This document shows, one piece after another, positions 36,570 through 45,751 of a DNA stretch of 64,000 nt (its first letter is position 1; each line of letters starts with the position of its first letter). The notes under the pieces are model-generated. The model was not told the origin of the DNA. It saw only the letters and a list, made by a program, of their open reading frames with translations, and ran no database searches. This stretch comes from Oceanispirochaeta crateris (GTDB lineage Bacteria > Spirochaetota > Spirochaetia > DSM-2461). A program made the position numbers and the translations under genes. The stretch covers positions 1,488,001-1,552,000 of the forward strand of contig NZ_CP036150.1 in the NCBI RefSeq assembly GCF_008329965.1, written 5' to 3'.

Positions 36570-37332
36570 AGCTGAATATCCTTTCCAGATAGCGTGTGAG
36601 ACCTGAAATCGGCAAGGTCACAAGAAGATACCCTATAGCCAAAGGCAGATAGGCTTCCATTGTAGAGAAAGTATTGGCATTCATTTCCCGGGCAGCCATC
36701 GTAAACTCTTTAATAGCAATCACGGATAAAAGGGATGAGTCTTTGATCAGGGATGCCAACTGTCCAGCCAGTGAGGGTAAAATCCTTGTTATCACCTGTG
36801 GAAAGATCACATACCGGTATGTTTGGTAGCTTGAAAAACCCAAAGATCGAGCCGACTCTTTCTGGCTTTCTGCGATACTCTCCACTCCCCCCCGGATAAT
36901 CTCCGCAATGTAGGCCCCGGAAAATACAGCCATGATCAGTACACCCACAACAAAGCGGTTATTGATCCCTGCCGCATTAGCAATGACATAAAAGAATATA
37001 AGGATCTGTACCAATAGGGGTGTACCCCGTACCAGTTCAATATAGAAGAGAGAGAAATAACGGAATGGGAGCAAACGGCTCTTCTGACCCAGTCCAAAGA
37101 GTATTCCCAAGAACAGACTAAGCACGAGGGCAAACAGCGAGATGAGGAGAGTCATCCCGTAGCCTTTAAGAAAATTCATCCGGTAGTTGTAAATTGTATT
37201 CCATGCGAAACGGTATCCAAGACGGCTAAAGCCGAACCAGAACACAGCAGACAGAATCAGGGCGACCAGAAGCCAGCTGAAAAAATGGGCAAACCGGTTA
37301 TCCTGGCCTTCCCTATCTGTAATAAGATTCAT
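36559..37332 (-). CDS. Polar amino-acid ABC transporter, permease
   Basis: A 257-residue membrane protein with five or more hydrophobic segments and the HisM/GlnP-type EAA loop (SIAESQKESARSLGFSSYQTYRYVIFPQ, about 172-199) that contacts the ATPase. Only one permease gene is present, so it probably forms a homodimer. It lies 15 nt downstream of the binding-protein gene. Confidence 0.93.
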   Translation of the reverse strand: MNLITDREGQDNRFAHFFSWLLVALILSAVFWFGFSRLGYRFAWNTIYNYRMNFLKGYGMTLLISLFALVLSLFLGILFGLGQKSRLLPFRYFSLFYIELVRGTPLLVQILIFFYVIANAAGINNRFVVGVLIMAVFSGAYIAEIIRGGVESIAESQKESARSLGFSSYQTYRYVIFPQVITRILPSLAGQLASLIKDSSLLSVIAIKEFTMAAREMNANTFSTMEAYLPLAIGYLLVTLPISGLTRYLERIFSYET

Positions 37333-37347
37333 TGAATGCCTCAGAAA

Positions 37348-38151
37348 CTAAAGAGCGAAGAAAGAAGGGACACCTGCATCATCAAAAATCTGTTTGATTT
37401 CTGTCAAATACTTTTTCTCAAGGGCCTCAAATCCACCTTTTTGGCGGTAATCAAGAATGAAAGCATCCACTTCAGCCTTTAGACTATTATCTTTTTTCAT
37501 AGCAACGCCCCATCCTCCGCTTGTTCCGGGAAGGTTCTCCAAATTAACCCAGGTTGACTCTGGAAATTTTTTCTGAAGCTCAAAAGTTGTAAGAGCATCA
37601 TAGATAAATGCATCGACTTTCCCTTGAGAAACTTCAAGAGAACAGGCAGCTACTTCATCAAAGATTCTGATGCTTTCTTCTGGAAGATTTTCTTGTGCCC
37701 ACAGAGCACCGATAGTTCCGGATTTTACTGCAGTGGTGACACCTTCCTTAGACAGATCAGCATAAGAAGTCACACTGGAATCTTTATTAATCAATAACGT
37801 CAGCCCTGAAGCCGCATAGGGAATGGAAAAATCCACAACTTCTTTTCTTTCATCAGTAATAGTCATGGATGAAATGACAAGATCTGCCTTTCCTGACTGA
37901 AGAGAGGGAATCAAACCTGTCCATGAGGTATTTTCAATTTTTACCGGTCGATCAAGGTACTCCCCAAGGGCATAAGCCATTTCGACACTGATTCCTGAAG
38001 GAGTTCCGTCGGCTTCGGCCATTTCAAAGGGAGGAAACTGAAGTTCCATGGCCACAACGAGGGTCTTATCCTCTTTTTTAGAACAGGAAGAAACCATAAA
38101 TATCATTAAGAAGAGCAATACAGACAGGATATATCCTGTTTTCTTTTTCAT
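37348..38151 (-). CDS. Amino-acid ABC transporter substrate-binding lipoprotein
   Basis: A 267-residue family-3 solute-binding protein. It carries a lipoprotein signal (ILSVLLFLMIFMVSSC, lipobox VSSC, Cys 23), then the conserved opening LVVAMELQFPPFEMAEADG, followed by GISVEMAYALGE and ADLVISSMTITDERKEVVDFS. It would present a polar amino acid to the permease. It is the first gene of the operon. Confidence 0.93.
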   Translation of the reverse strand: MKKKTGYILSVLLFLMIFMVSSCSKKEDKTLVVAMELQFPPFEMAEADGTPSGISVEMAYALGEYLDRPVKIENTSWTGLIPSLQSGKADLVISSMTITDERKEVVDFSIPYAASGLTLLINKDSSVTSYADLSKEGVTTAVKSGTIGALWAQENLPEESIRIFDEVAACSLEVSQGKVDAFIYDALTTFELQKKFPESTWVNLENLPGTSGGWGVAMKKDNSLKAEVDAFILDYRQKGGFEALEKKYLTEIKQIFDDAGVPSFFAL

Positions 38152-38185
38152 ACGAATTAGTCCTTATTTTTTTCTTTAATGATTC

Positions 38186-38215
38186 AATTAACGAATATTT
38201 CTATTCGATTTGCAA
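38186..38215 (-). promoter_or_regulatory. ABC-transporter promoter with a palindrome in its spacer
   Basis: On the minus strand TTGCAA (38210-38215) and TTAATT (38186-38191) are 18 nt apart. The spacer is almost filled by the perfect palindrome CGAATATTTCTATTCG (38192-38207; 6-bp arms, 4-nt centre). AATAAGGA before the ATG gives the ribosome site. The hexamers are only moderate matches. I see nothing else in the remaining gap up to comM. Confidence 0.4.
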
Positions 38216-38410
38216 GGATACAGAGCAAATACATACTGTAAAATTGAATTGATCACCACAAAATCTTATTGTTCCCAAAAGATTCCACGGCTTGTAAACA
38301 AAAAGACGATTTGAGCCCCAACCGTAAAATTGAGATATGAATACTTTACAGGATGTTCCTTTCCCCTTCAATGGCATTCAAGTAGAAATCAAAATTCTTA
38401 AATGTTGAAT

Positions 38411-39961
38411 TCACCCCTCATTCCAAAAAAGACTGCTGTCTCCATAGCGTCTATACTGTCCTGCTTCTTCCAGATCCTCCTGTTGAATCTGCTCGTGTTC
38501 AGCTAAATCCGCTATTGTTCTAGCTACCTTTAAAACAGAATGGCAAGCCCTTGATGAGAATCCAATTTTTCGTGCCATGAGGGCAAAGTAATCCTGTAAT
38601 TCCTTACTCAAAGGACAGAATTCCTGAATCATAGCCCCTGTCAGGGATCTGTTCCGGTGGATTCCAATAGGGGCATAACGTCTTTTCTGCCTCCTTACAG
38701 CTTCATCGATTTTCACACGGAGGTCGGCGGAACTCTCAGAACTCCGGGTCAATAAAACCTCAGCTTTGACCGTATCCACAGGCATTCTGATATCGATTCG
38801 ATCCATCAAGGCTCCGCCAATCTTTTTCCAGTAACGGCTGACTTCCAGGGGACTGCATATGCACACAGAATCTCCCCGTCCCATATTCCCACAGGGACAA
38901 GGATTGGCAGCCATCAAAAGCTGGAAGTCCGAAGGATACCAGTAGGACTTTCCCGCCCTCACAATGGTCACCTTTCCGCTTTCCAGAGGTTCTCTCAGAC
39001 ATTGAAGAATACGCCCTTGAAACTCAGGTGTTTCATCCAAAAATAAAACACCTCCATGAGCCAGAGAGATTTCGCCCGGTGAAATCTGTATTCCTCCACC
39101 GATGAGTCCTTCCAATGTGGCCGAGTGGTGGGGAGCGCGGAAGGGAGGACGCCTGAGAATACCACCTCCCGGTCCCAATTTTCCTGCTTGAGACCAGATT
39201 CTGGAAACCTCAAAGGAACGGTCATCTTCCAAATCTGGTAACAGTCCTTCCAGCATGGTAGCGGCCAGTGTTTTTCCAGAACCGGGAGGACCGAATAGGA
39301 GCATATGATGCCCTCCAGCGGCTGCCACCATGAGAGCACGTTTAAGAGCGGCCTGTCCCTTTAAGTCCTTGATATCCGGACTGGTAGGCTGCTCAAAGTT
39401 TTGTTTTACCTTCAATTGTATGCATTGTTGTGCCGGTTTGTTTCTCATGGATAAAAGATCATTCAACTCATTCAGATGAGACAGGGGTATGATATCCACG
39501 GCTCCTGCAGAGATGGCTTCCCCGCAGTTATCCAAGGGGAGTAGGAATTTCCGGATGCCCCCTTTTAAGGCGGCAGAAACGGCCGAGAGAGTCCCTTTGA
39601 CAGGGCGAAGCCGGCCAGAAAGTTCCAGTTCTCCCAGCACAAGCCACTTATCATCCTGCAGCTCATTATCAGATTTTTTAGTAATTTGTCCCGATGCGAC
39701 AAGAACCGCCACAGCCAGGGACAGATCAAAGGAGGCCCCCTCCTTGCGGATATCAGCGGGGGCCATATTGATAAGGATTCTTCCGCTTGGGAATTGAAAA
39801 CCAGACTGCAAAATGGCCACCCGGATTCTCTCCCGAGCTTCCCTGACGGCTCCATCTGGAAGTCCTACGATGTCCACTGCCGGAATCCCCCTCCGGATAT
39901 ACACCTCAACACCGATGAGATGCCCCTCAAAACCAGCCGCAACAAAACTGAAAACCTGCAT
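38411..39961 (-). CDS. comM: ComM/YifB-like AAA+ ATPase (Mg-chelatase-like)
   Basis: About 516 residues. An N-terminal Lon-protease-like domain (MQVFSFVAAGFEGHLIGVEV onwards) precedes an AAA+ Mg-chelatase-like domain with Walker A GPPGSGKT (about 228) and a FLDE Walker B, plus a C-terminal domain containing CxCG-type cysteines (NPCPCGNMG, SVCICSP). ComM is a branch-migration helicase used during natural transformation; homologues occur in species not known to be competent. The start ATG 39959-39961 is preferred over an upstream ATG because GGGGGAAGG precedes it. Confidence 0.92.
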   Translation of the reverse strand: MQVFSFVAAGFEGHLIGVEVYIRRGIPAVDIVGLPDGAVREARERIRVAILQSGFQFPSGRILINMAPADIRKEGASFDLSLAVAVLVASGQITKKSDNELQDDKWLVLGELELSGRLRPVKGTLSAVSAALKGGIRKFLLPLDNCGEAISAGAVDIIPLSHLNELNDLLSMRNKPAQQCIQLKVKQNFEQPTSPDIKDLKGQAALKRALMVAAAGGHHMLLFGPPGSGKTLAATMLEGLLPDLEDDRSFEVSRIWSQAGKLGPGGGILRRPPFRAPHHSATLEGLIGGGIQISPGEISLAHGGVLFLDETPEFQGRILQCLREPLESGKVTIVRAGKSYWYPSDFQLLMAANPCPCGNMGRGDSVCICSPLEVSRYWKKIGGALMDRIDIRMPVDTVKAEVLLTRSSESSADLRVKIDEAVRRQKRRYAPIGIHRNRSLTGAMIQEFCPLSKELQDYFALMARKIGFSSRACHSVLKVARTIADLAEHEQIQQEDLEEAGQYRRYGDSSLFWNEG

Positions 39962-40011
39962 TCCTTCCCCCACAAGCATTAAAACGGAAGGAACAATAGG
40001 AATGCTTCAAA

Positions 40012-40464
40012 CTACTGAAAGCTCAGCCTCTCTTTTTCTACGAGGGAATCACAAAGTTCATTGTATTTGTCTCCTGAATGCCCTTTGACCCAATGCCAGG
40101 ATAATTCAAACTGATCACAAAGACCCTTCATACGGAGCCATAGATCTTTATTTTTGACAGGCTGTTTGGATGCAGTCTTCCATCCATTCCTTATCCACCC
40201 GTGGATCCAGACAGTCAATCCATTTTTAACATACTGAGAGTCTGTATAAATCTGAGCCTTGGGAGACAAACCCATCTCCTGTATTTTTTCCAGTGCGCTT
40301 ATAACTGCTGTCATTTCCATTCTATTGTTGGTGGTTTCTGCCTCACCTCCGGAGAAATGATGTTCTTGTCCATCAATGAGGAGGACACAGGCCCATCCTC
40401 CTGGACCAGGATTCCCGGTGCATCCACCGTCTGTATAAATGATGATTGATTCTTCTGTATTCAT
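40012..40464 (-). CDS. rnhA: Ribonuclease HI
   Basis: A 150-residue RNase H1 that removes RNA from RNA-DNA hybrids. The catalytic residues are D12 (YTDGGCTGNPG), E50 (NRMEMTAV), D75 (YTDSQYV) and D139 (ELCDSL). The start is ATG 40462-40464, where homology begins, but no strong Shine-Dalgarno precedes it. A longer frame to 40551 adds 29 unrelated residues and its first ATG is the complement of the opposite gene's ribosome-binding site. Confidence 0.93.
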   Translation of the reverse strand: MNTEESIIIYTDGGCTGNPGPGGWACVLLIDGQEHHFSGGEAETTNNRMEMTAVISALEKIQEMGLSPKAQIYTDSQYVKNGLTVWIHGWIRNGWKTASKQPVKNKDLWLRMKGLCDQFELSWHWVKGHSGDKYNELCDSLVEKERLSFQ

Positions 40465-40551
40465 GGACAAAAGAATACATTTTTTTGGGAAAACGGGATA
40501 GGGAAAAAAAACATTTCCTGTTAGCATATTTGAAAATCGCCGGAGGTACAT

Positions 40552-40836
40552 ATGAATGTAAAAAAAATATTAGAAGAATACAGTCTGGAAATAGACGATA
40601 TCAGATGGTACCTATCTAAAGTGATGACTGAGAAGCTTATGTTTTTAATGGAGACTCCTGAAGAATTAACCCGCTTTATCTGGTCGGCTGAATTGAGTGA
40701 TCAACTCTACAATATGGAAGAACGATATCTGACGACCCTGCAGGATCAAATCAATGAAAACACCCTAGATGAAAGCCATCTCAGAGACCTTCTTTCAGAT
40801 ATGGAAACAACCCGGAGACAGAGGTTCGGTTACTGA
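40552..40836 (+). CDS. Small acidic hypothetical protein
   Basis: A 94-residue soluble protein, strongly acidic and predicted mostly helical (VKKILEEYSLEIDDIRWYLS at the N-terminus; MEETRRQRFGY-like basic C-terminus reading METTRRQRFGY). A good ribosome site, CGGAGG, lies 6 nt upstream of the ATG. It is divergent from rnhA and convergent with the phosphohexomutase gene. I do not recognise a family. Confidence 0.7.
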   Translation: MNVKKILEEYSLEIDDIRWYLSKVMTEKLMFLMETPEELTRFIWSAELSDQLYNMEERYLTTLQDQINENTLDESHLRDLLSDMETTRRQRFGY

Positions 40837-40854
40837 TCCGGGCTGATGGGTTGA

Positions 40855-42609
40855 TTAGGATGCCGGCATCATTGCCAGAATATCCTTTTCAATGGCCTTC
40901 ATTTTGGTGGAGACCTGTTTTTTTGCTTCTTTCAGATCCAATCCTTTTTTACCGCAAATCGAAGCGTAAAATTTAATTTTGGGTTCTGTTCCAGAGGGCC
41001 GGGCCGTAATCAGGCTTCCATCCTCCAGGACAAACTGCAAGACATTGGAAGAAGGAAGATCAATATTTGTGTCCAGCTCTGATGTCAAAAGATTCCTAGT
41101 TGTTCCATCCTTATAATCTTTGAAAGCAGTTACTTTAATACCGCCGAGTTCTGCCGGTGGAGTTTTTCTGAGCTTCGTCATGAGCGAGGACATAACTTCC
41201 TGTCCAGACTGTCCCTTAAAATACTGTGATATCAGAGTCTCTTCGTAGTAGCCAAAACGCGTGTATATGTCATTTAAATGATCAAGGACCGTTCTACCCT
41301 GGGTCACATTCCAAAGAGCCATTTCTGCACTCATTGTAGCAGCAGAAACAGCATCCTTATCGCGGACTTCATTTTCGACAAGGAATCCATAACTTTCTTC
41401 TCCGCCGAAGACATAATGATGAGATCCCGTTTCTTCAAACTCCCTCATTTTTTCGCCAATGAATTTAAAACCAGTCAACACCTTAAATGTATCCGCACCA
41501 TAGGATTCTGCAATCCGGTTCTGAAGATCTGTTGTAACGATTGTATTCACAAAAGCGGGATGGGTTGGCAAAGATCCCAGCTCTTTTCTGGATAAGAAGA
41601 TATAGTCAGTAAGAAGGGCACCCAATTGATTTCCAGTGATGAGTGTATAATCATCACCATCGGGCACGGCAATACCCAACCTATCAGCGTCAGGGTCCGT
41701 TCCCATGACCAAATCGGCTTTTTCCCGTTTGGCATAATCCAATGCCATCTGCATGGCTTCTGTGATTTCGGGATTAGGAAATGCCACTGTTGGAAAAGCC
41801 CCATCAGGTTCTCTTTGTTCCTTAACTGTGATCACACGTATTCCCATTTTGGTGAGAGCCTCTTCAACAGGAACCGTTCCGCAGCCATGAAGAGGAGTAT
41901 ACACGACCTTTAGGTCTCGTCCTTTCTCTTTCACAAGTTCCGGCCTAAGCGATTGGGCTATGACCATATCCAGATAAGGGACATCAATGGACTTATCAAT
42001 CATGAAAAAGAGATTTTTGTGTATAGCCTCTTCTTTAGAAATAACATTAATCTCTTCATTAACAGCTCTCACTTCAGAGATAATACCTGTATCATGGGGA
42101 GATGTGATTTGGGCGCCATCCTCCCAGTAAACCTTATAACCATTGTATTCTGCAGGATTGTGGCTGGCAGTCACCATCACACCCGCACAGCATTTCAACT
42201 CTCTTACGGCATAGGAAAGCTCAGGTGTAGGCCTCAGGGAGGTAAATAAATGAGCTTCAATGCCGTTGCCGGCAAAAACCAGAGCAGCCTGTTCTGCAAA
42301 AAGGTCGGAAAAATGCCGTGAATCATAGGATAGGACTACACGCCTTTTCCCCTGTGGTGCATGTTTCACAATATAATTTGCAAGCCCCTGTGTCGCTTTT
42401 CTGACGGTGTAGGGATTCATGCGGTTCAACCCGCCACCAATAACTCCCCGAAGACCTCCTGTTCCAAACGATAGATCCGTATAGAAGCGGTCATTCAGTT
42501 CTTCCCAATTTTCCTGAGTCAAAAGGGCCTCAACCTGTTTACTGAAATGAGGGTTGTCCTCTTTCTTCAAGTAGTCTTTTGCTTTAGTAATCAGCTCATT
42601 ATGATCCAT
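40855..42609 (-). CDS. Phosphoglucomutase/phosphomannomutase (alpha-D-phosphohexomutase)
   Basis: About 584 residues. The phosphoserine is S149 in TASHNPAEYNGYKVYW; the metal site is GTDPDADRLG (near 302), the sugar loop GGEESYGF (about 395) and the phosphate-binding loop RPSGTEPKIKFY (about 550). It interconverts hexose 1- and 6-phosphates. The start is ATG 42607-42609 with GAGGGG seven bases ahead; the longer frame begins with a TTG inside the previous gene. Confidence 0.95.
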   Translation of the reverse strand: MDHNELITKAKDYLKKEDNPHFSKQVEALLTQENWEELNDRFYTDLSFGTGGLRGVIGGGLNRMNPYTVRKATQGLANYIVKHAPQGKRRVVLSYDSRHFSDLFAEQAALVFAGNGIEAHLFTSLRPTPELSYAVRELKCCAGVMVTASHNPAEYNGYKVYWEDGAQITSPHDTGIISEVRAVNEEINVISKEEAIHKNLFFMIDKSIDVPYLDMVIAQSLRPELVKEKGRDLKVVYTPLHGCGTVPVEEALTKMGIRVITVKEQREPDGAFPTVAFPNPEITEAMQMALDYAKREKADLVMGTDPDADRLGIAVPDGDDYTLITGNQLGALLTDYIFLSRKELGSLPTHPAFVNTIVTTDLQNRIAESYGADTFKVLTGFKFIGEKMREFEETGSHHYVFGGEESYGFLVENEVRDKDAVSAATMSAEMALWNVTQGRTVLDHLNDIYTRFGYYEETLISQYFKGQSGQEVMSSLMTKLRKTPPAELGGIKVTAFKDYKDGTTRNLLTSELDTNIDLPSSNVLQFVLEDGSLITARPSGTEPKIKFYASICGKKGLDLKEAKKQVSTKMKAIEKDILAMMPAS

Positions 42610-42650
42610 TTCAAACCCCTCGAATATTTCATTCTTTGCCTTTGTTAAGT

Positions 42651-43307
42651 TTATACAATCCAATCCAGGATTTCATCTGCTTTGGATACAAATCCGATTT
42701 TCTTGTACTTCTCAAGCTCCCTTCTTTGCCTATAACCCCATAATACTGCAAGGGCATCCAGTTTTCCAGCCAGAGCTGTCTCCATATCCACCTCAGAATC
42801 ACCAATATATAAAATTTCATGGGGCTTATAACCCGTTTTTCTAATGACCTCTTCGACTCCGCGGACATCCGGCTTCAAAGGAAGATCCGGAAGAGCACCG
42901 AAAACGTCTCGAAATGTTTCGGGTGGAAACAATTTTTGAATAATCAAGTTGGCTGTAACCTGATCTTTATTTGTGTAGACAAAAAGAGAAAGGCCCTTTT
43001 GAAGGAGCTGAACCAACAGATCCTGAATACCCTCATAGATTTCAATGTGAGAACAGGGATCTGCTCTGTAATACTTCATTAAGAGAGTCATTCCATGATC
43101 CATTTCTTCTGCATTCAAATGGGGCATTGTCAACTCAAGTGATCGTCTTAACCCCCACCCCACCCTCGTGGAATAATTGGAAGTCTCCTGTGGAGGATGA
43201 CCAAAGTCCTGAAGAACCTTATTCACTGCCGCTGCAATATCTTTCATGGAATCAACTAATGTTCCGTCCAGATCAAATATGATCGCTTTATAAGTATGTT
43301 TGTGCAT
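42651..43307 (-). CDS. HAD-family phosphatase (phosphoglycolate phosphatase-like)
   Basis: A 218-residue HAD hydrolase: motif I FDLDGTLVDS (nucleophile D12, D14), motif II in VYTNKDQ, and motif IV GDSEVDMETA. A helical cap lies at about residues 20-85. The family includes Gph and related phosphatases; the exact substrate is not clear. It lies 41 nt upstream of the phosphohexomutase and is probably in the same transcript. Confidence 0.9.
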   Translation of the reverse strand: MHKHTYKAIIFDLDGTLVDSMKDIAAAVNKVLQDFGHPPQETSNYSTRVGWGLRRSLELTMPHLNAEEMDHGMTLLMKYYRADPCSHIEIYEGIQDLLVQLLQKGLSLFVYTNKDQVTANLIIQKLFPPETFRDVFGALPDLPLKPDVRGVEEVIRKTGYKPHEILYIGDSEVDMETALAGKLDALAVLWGYRQRRELEKYKKIGFVSKADEILDWIV

Positions 43308-43391
43308 AAAATTAGCATATTCGAAAGGCTTCTGATTGACAACTCATGGAAATAGACTATTTCAAGTCATTGATTCACGGTATTATGACAA

Positions 43392-44480
43392 ATGGCCAAT
43401 ATTCTATTCTTAGAACCCTTTTACTCGGGGTCTCATAAATACTTTGCGGATGGATTTATCCGCCACTCTCAGCATAATGTTCAGCTTTTGAGCCTTCCCG
43501 GGAGATTCTGGAAGTGGCGCATGGAATCTGCAGGGATGGAATTTGCTCAAAGGATAAACTCTCTCAAAAAGCCCGATTTGGTCCTCGCTACCAACCTGAT
43601 GGATTTGTCTCAGTGGAAGACTTTTTCCGCATGGAGTGAAATCCCCCATCTCCTGTATGTTCATGAGAATCAACTGGATTATCCTCTGAAGGATGGTGAA
43701 AGAAGGGATCTTCACTATGTCTGGAAGGATTATACAAATTATAGGATTGCCGATAGAATCGTATTTAATTCCCGGTATAATCTTGACAGTTTCTGTCGAA
43801 AGTTCGGAAAATTCAGGGCCAGTCTTCCCGATATGAAACCCGAAAATCCAGAGACTGACTTCAGGAGTAAATCTTCAATCATCCCACCTGGATGCTCTCT
43901 TGTTGACACTAGGGGTCTCATATCCCAAGATCAGAAAAAGGAGGCTCCCCTCTTCTTATGGAATCATCGCTGGGAACATGACAAAAACCCAGAAGTTTTT
44001 TTCTCACTTCTTACAAGGCTAAAAAAGGAATCGATCCCCTTTGAACTGGCGGTGGTTGGAGAGTCCTTCAAAGATAGTCCCCCCTGCTTCAAAGAGGCAA
44101 AGTCGCAATTCTCTAAAGAACTTGTACATTTTGGTTTTGTCCAGAACAGAAACGAGTATGAACAGTGGCTGAAACTGGCGGATTTTGTTTTTACAACAGC
44201 CCTTCAGGAGAATTTCGGAATATCAATGGTAGAAGCCATGAGTGCGGGCTGTATTCCCCTCATGCCAAACCGACTGGCTTATCCTGAAGTCTTGCCGTCA
44301 GATTTTCACGACCTTTTTCTCTATGAAAATGAAGAAGATTTATTCACCAAACTAAGTCATCTCTTGAAGAGGTATGATAGGGAAGCCATAGGAATACAAT
44401 TGAGCAAAGAAATGAAACAATATGGATGGGAAGAAATAATCAAAAAATTTGATAGTTTAATTGAAAAAATGTTGGATTAA
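43392..44480 (+). CDS. DUF3524 glycosyltransferase, probable tRNA-queuosine mannosyltransferase (QTMAN/GTDC1-like)
   Basis: A 362-residue GT-B glycosyltransferase. The N-terminal half has the DUF3524 hallmark EPFYSGSHKYFADG (about 8-21) and LPGRFWKWRMES (about 36-47), shared with animal GTDC1, now known as QTMAN, which mannosylates queuosine in tRNA-Asp. The C-terminal half is a family-4-like domain with the E-x7-E block ENFGISMVEAMSAG and FGFVQNRNEYEQWL. It is likely a bacterial homologue. A tRNA-Asp(GUC) gene lies about 2.4 kb away. The acceptor is inferred, not shown. No clear Shine-Dalgarno precedes the ATG. Confidence 0.78.
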   Translation: MANILFLEPFYSGSHKYFADGFIRHSQHNVQLLSLPGRFWKWRMESAGMEFAQRINSLKKPDLVLATNLMDLSQWKTFSAWSEIPHLLYVHENQLDYPLKDGERRDLHYVWKDYTNYRIADRIVFNSRYNLDSFCRKFGKFRASLPDMKPENPETDFRSKSSIIPPGCSLVDTRGLISQDQKKEAPLFLWNHRWEHDKNPEVFFSLLTRLKKESIPFELAVVGESFKDSPPCFKEAKSQFSKELVHFGFVQNRNEYEQWLKLADFVFTTALQENFGISMVEAMSAGCIPLMPNRLAYPEVLPSDFHDLFLYENEEDLFTKLSHLLKRYDREAIGIQLSKEMKQYGWEEIIKKFDSLIEKMLD

Positions 44481-44731
44481 ATATCTTTATCGGAAAATTT
44501 ATACAACTGTTGAGGAGTCGTGTAGAGAAAGCCCTTGTCATCCAGAATCAGAAGATCATGGTCCCCCTTGATTTGGAGCACTGGATAAACCTTACCCCGA
44601 GTCACATGTGTTTGAGCCTCAAGAAATGGGTCAATCATTCCAGGAAAGGAGGGAGATTTTTCTCTCACGGCACAATTATCATCAAAATCATCCCGGAGCT
44701 CTACATAAAAAAGTGGATGGATATCTTCCAT
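44477..44731 (-). CDS. Small hypothetical protein next to the sigma factor
   Basis: An 84-residue protein with a beta-rich C-terminal half (THVTRGKVYPVLQIKGDHDLLILDDKGFLYTTPQQLYKF) and an acidic N-terminus. Its stop overlaps the glycosyltransferase stop by 4 nt on the opposite strand. It lies 43 nt after the sigma-factor gene in the same direction. The sequence looks protein-like, but the ribosome site is weak and an opposing 96-codon frame covers much of the same DNA. Function unknown. Confidence 0.5.
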   Translation of the reverse strand: MEDIHPLFYVELRDDFDDNCAVREKSPSFPGMIDPFLEAQTHVTRGKVYPVLQIKGDHDLLILDDKGFLYTTPQQLYKFSDKDI

Positions 44732-44774
44732 ATAGTGAATATCGACAGATCAAAAGAAAATAATCAGTTAAAAA

Positions 44775-45731
44775 CTAAACGTAATCTTCAAGATCTTTAA
44801 TGACTTTAAAATTTCTCATCTTGCCGATGGCCATTTCCTGAATCTGGCGGACCCGTTCCCTTGTGATCCCCAGAACTTTTCCTGTCTCTTCCAGGGTCAA
44901 AGGATTCTTACCGTTCAAACCGAATCGCAACTGAATAATCTTCATTTCTCTTTCGCTGAGTTGTTTGAGAACATCATTGATAGTATCCTGCAAGGAGAGA
45001 TTGAAGACCATCTCTATGGGTTCCTGATTATGCTCATCCTTAATCAAATCACTGAGCCTCGTCATATGATCCTGATCTACAGTGGTATCCAGAGAAGCCG
45101 TTTCCTGGGACAAGGACATGATTTCCTTTATTTTCTCCACCGGGAGGTTCATATAATCGGCCATTTCCTCGGGAAGTGGATCTCGACCCAAATCCTGAGT
45201 CAGTTGTTTGGATACAAGATAACTCTTTTTAATCGTATTCAGCATATGGATGGGAATACGGATAATCCTTGATTTATCGGCCAGGGATTTAATGATAGCC
45301 TGCCTGATCCACCAGGTTCCATATGTTGAAAATCGACAACCCTTTGTGTAATCGAAGCGGTCAACAGCCTCGATGAGGCCGATATTCCCCTCATCGATCA
45401 GATCCAGAAGAGACATGCCTCTATGCTGATACTTTTTAGCTATGGAAACAACCAATCTTAGGTTGGATTGAATCATTCTGTTCTTTAGGTTTTTGATTTG
45501 ATCTTCAAAGAGCCTCTTCTGAACCAAAAAATCCTCTTGGGAGATGTTCTCGGATTCAACTTCAAGGTCTAATTCTTCAAGCTGTATACCCAGTTTTTCA
45601 AGCCGGATACCAATATCCTGCTCTTCACCAATTGTCAGAAGGTTATATTTGGAGATTTGTTTTAAATACAGAGCCAGAGGATCTGTTTCATTGTTAATAG
45701 AGTCTTTTGTATCTTCGTTGATTTTTCTCAT
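44775..45731 (-). CDS. RNA polymerase sigma-70 family factor (group 1/2-like, short)
   Basis: A 318-residue sigma factor without the long N-terminal region 1.1 of RpoD. Region 1.2 is [17 protein letters not shown]; regions 2.1-2.4 include [30 protein letters not shown] and [12 protein letters not shown]; region 3 follows; region 4.2 is [21 protein letters not shown]. The -10 and -35 recognition residues appear conserved, so it should read sigma-70-like promoters. The short form resembles RpoS-type alternative factors, but a main-sigma role cannot be excluded. Confidence 0.9.
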   Translation of the reverse strand: MRKINEDTKDSINNETDPLALYLKQISKYNLLTIGEEQDIGIRLEKLGIQLEELDLEVESENISQEDFLVQKRLFEDQIKNLKNRMIQSNLRLVVSIAKKYQHRGMSLLDLIDEGNIGLIEAVDRFDYTKGCRFSTYGTWWIRQAIIKSLADKSRIIRIPIHMLNTIKKSYLVSKQLTQDLGRDPLPEEMADYMNLPVEKIKEIMSLSQETASLDTTVDQDHMTRLSDLIKDEHNQEPIEMVFNLSLQDTINDVLKQLSEREMKIIQLRFGLNGKNPLTLEETGKVLGITRERVRQIQEMAIGKMRNFKVIKDLEDYV

Positions 45732-45751
45732 AATACATCCGGGTTAATAAT

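Noticed and set aside
38192-38207. ArgR box in the ABC-transporter promoter
   Set aside because: The palindrome has GAAT-N6-ATTC spacing, not the GAAT-N4-ATTC of ArgR sites.
40465-40551. 29-residue N-terminal extension of RNase HI
   Set aside because: It lacks homology to RNase HI and its first ATG is the complement of the ribosome site of the opposite gene.
43347-43376. Promoter for the DUF3524 gene based on TTGACA
   Set aside because: No -10 hexamer of reasonable quality lies 16-18 nt downstream.
44510-44800. Plus-strand 96-codon frame opposite the small gene and sigma-factor end
   Set aside because: It runs into the sigma-factor coding end, has no ribosome site and a less protein-like composition; listed only as a competing frame in the findings.
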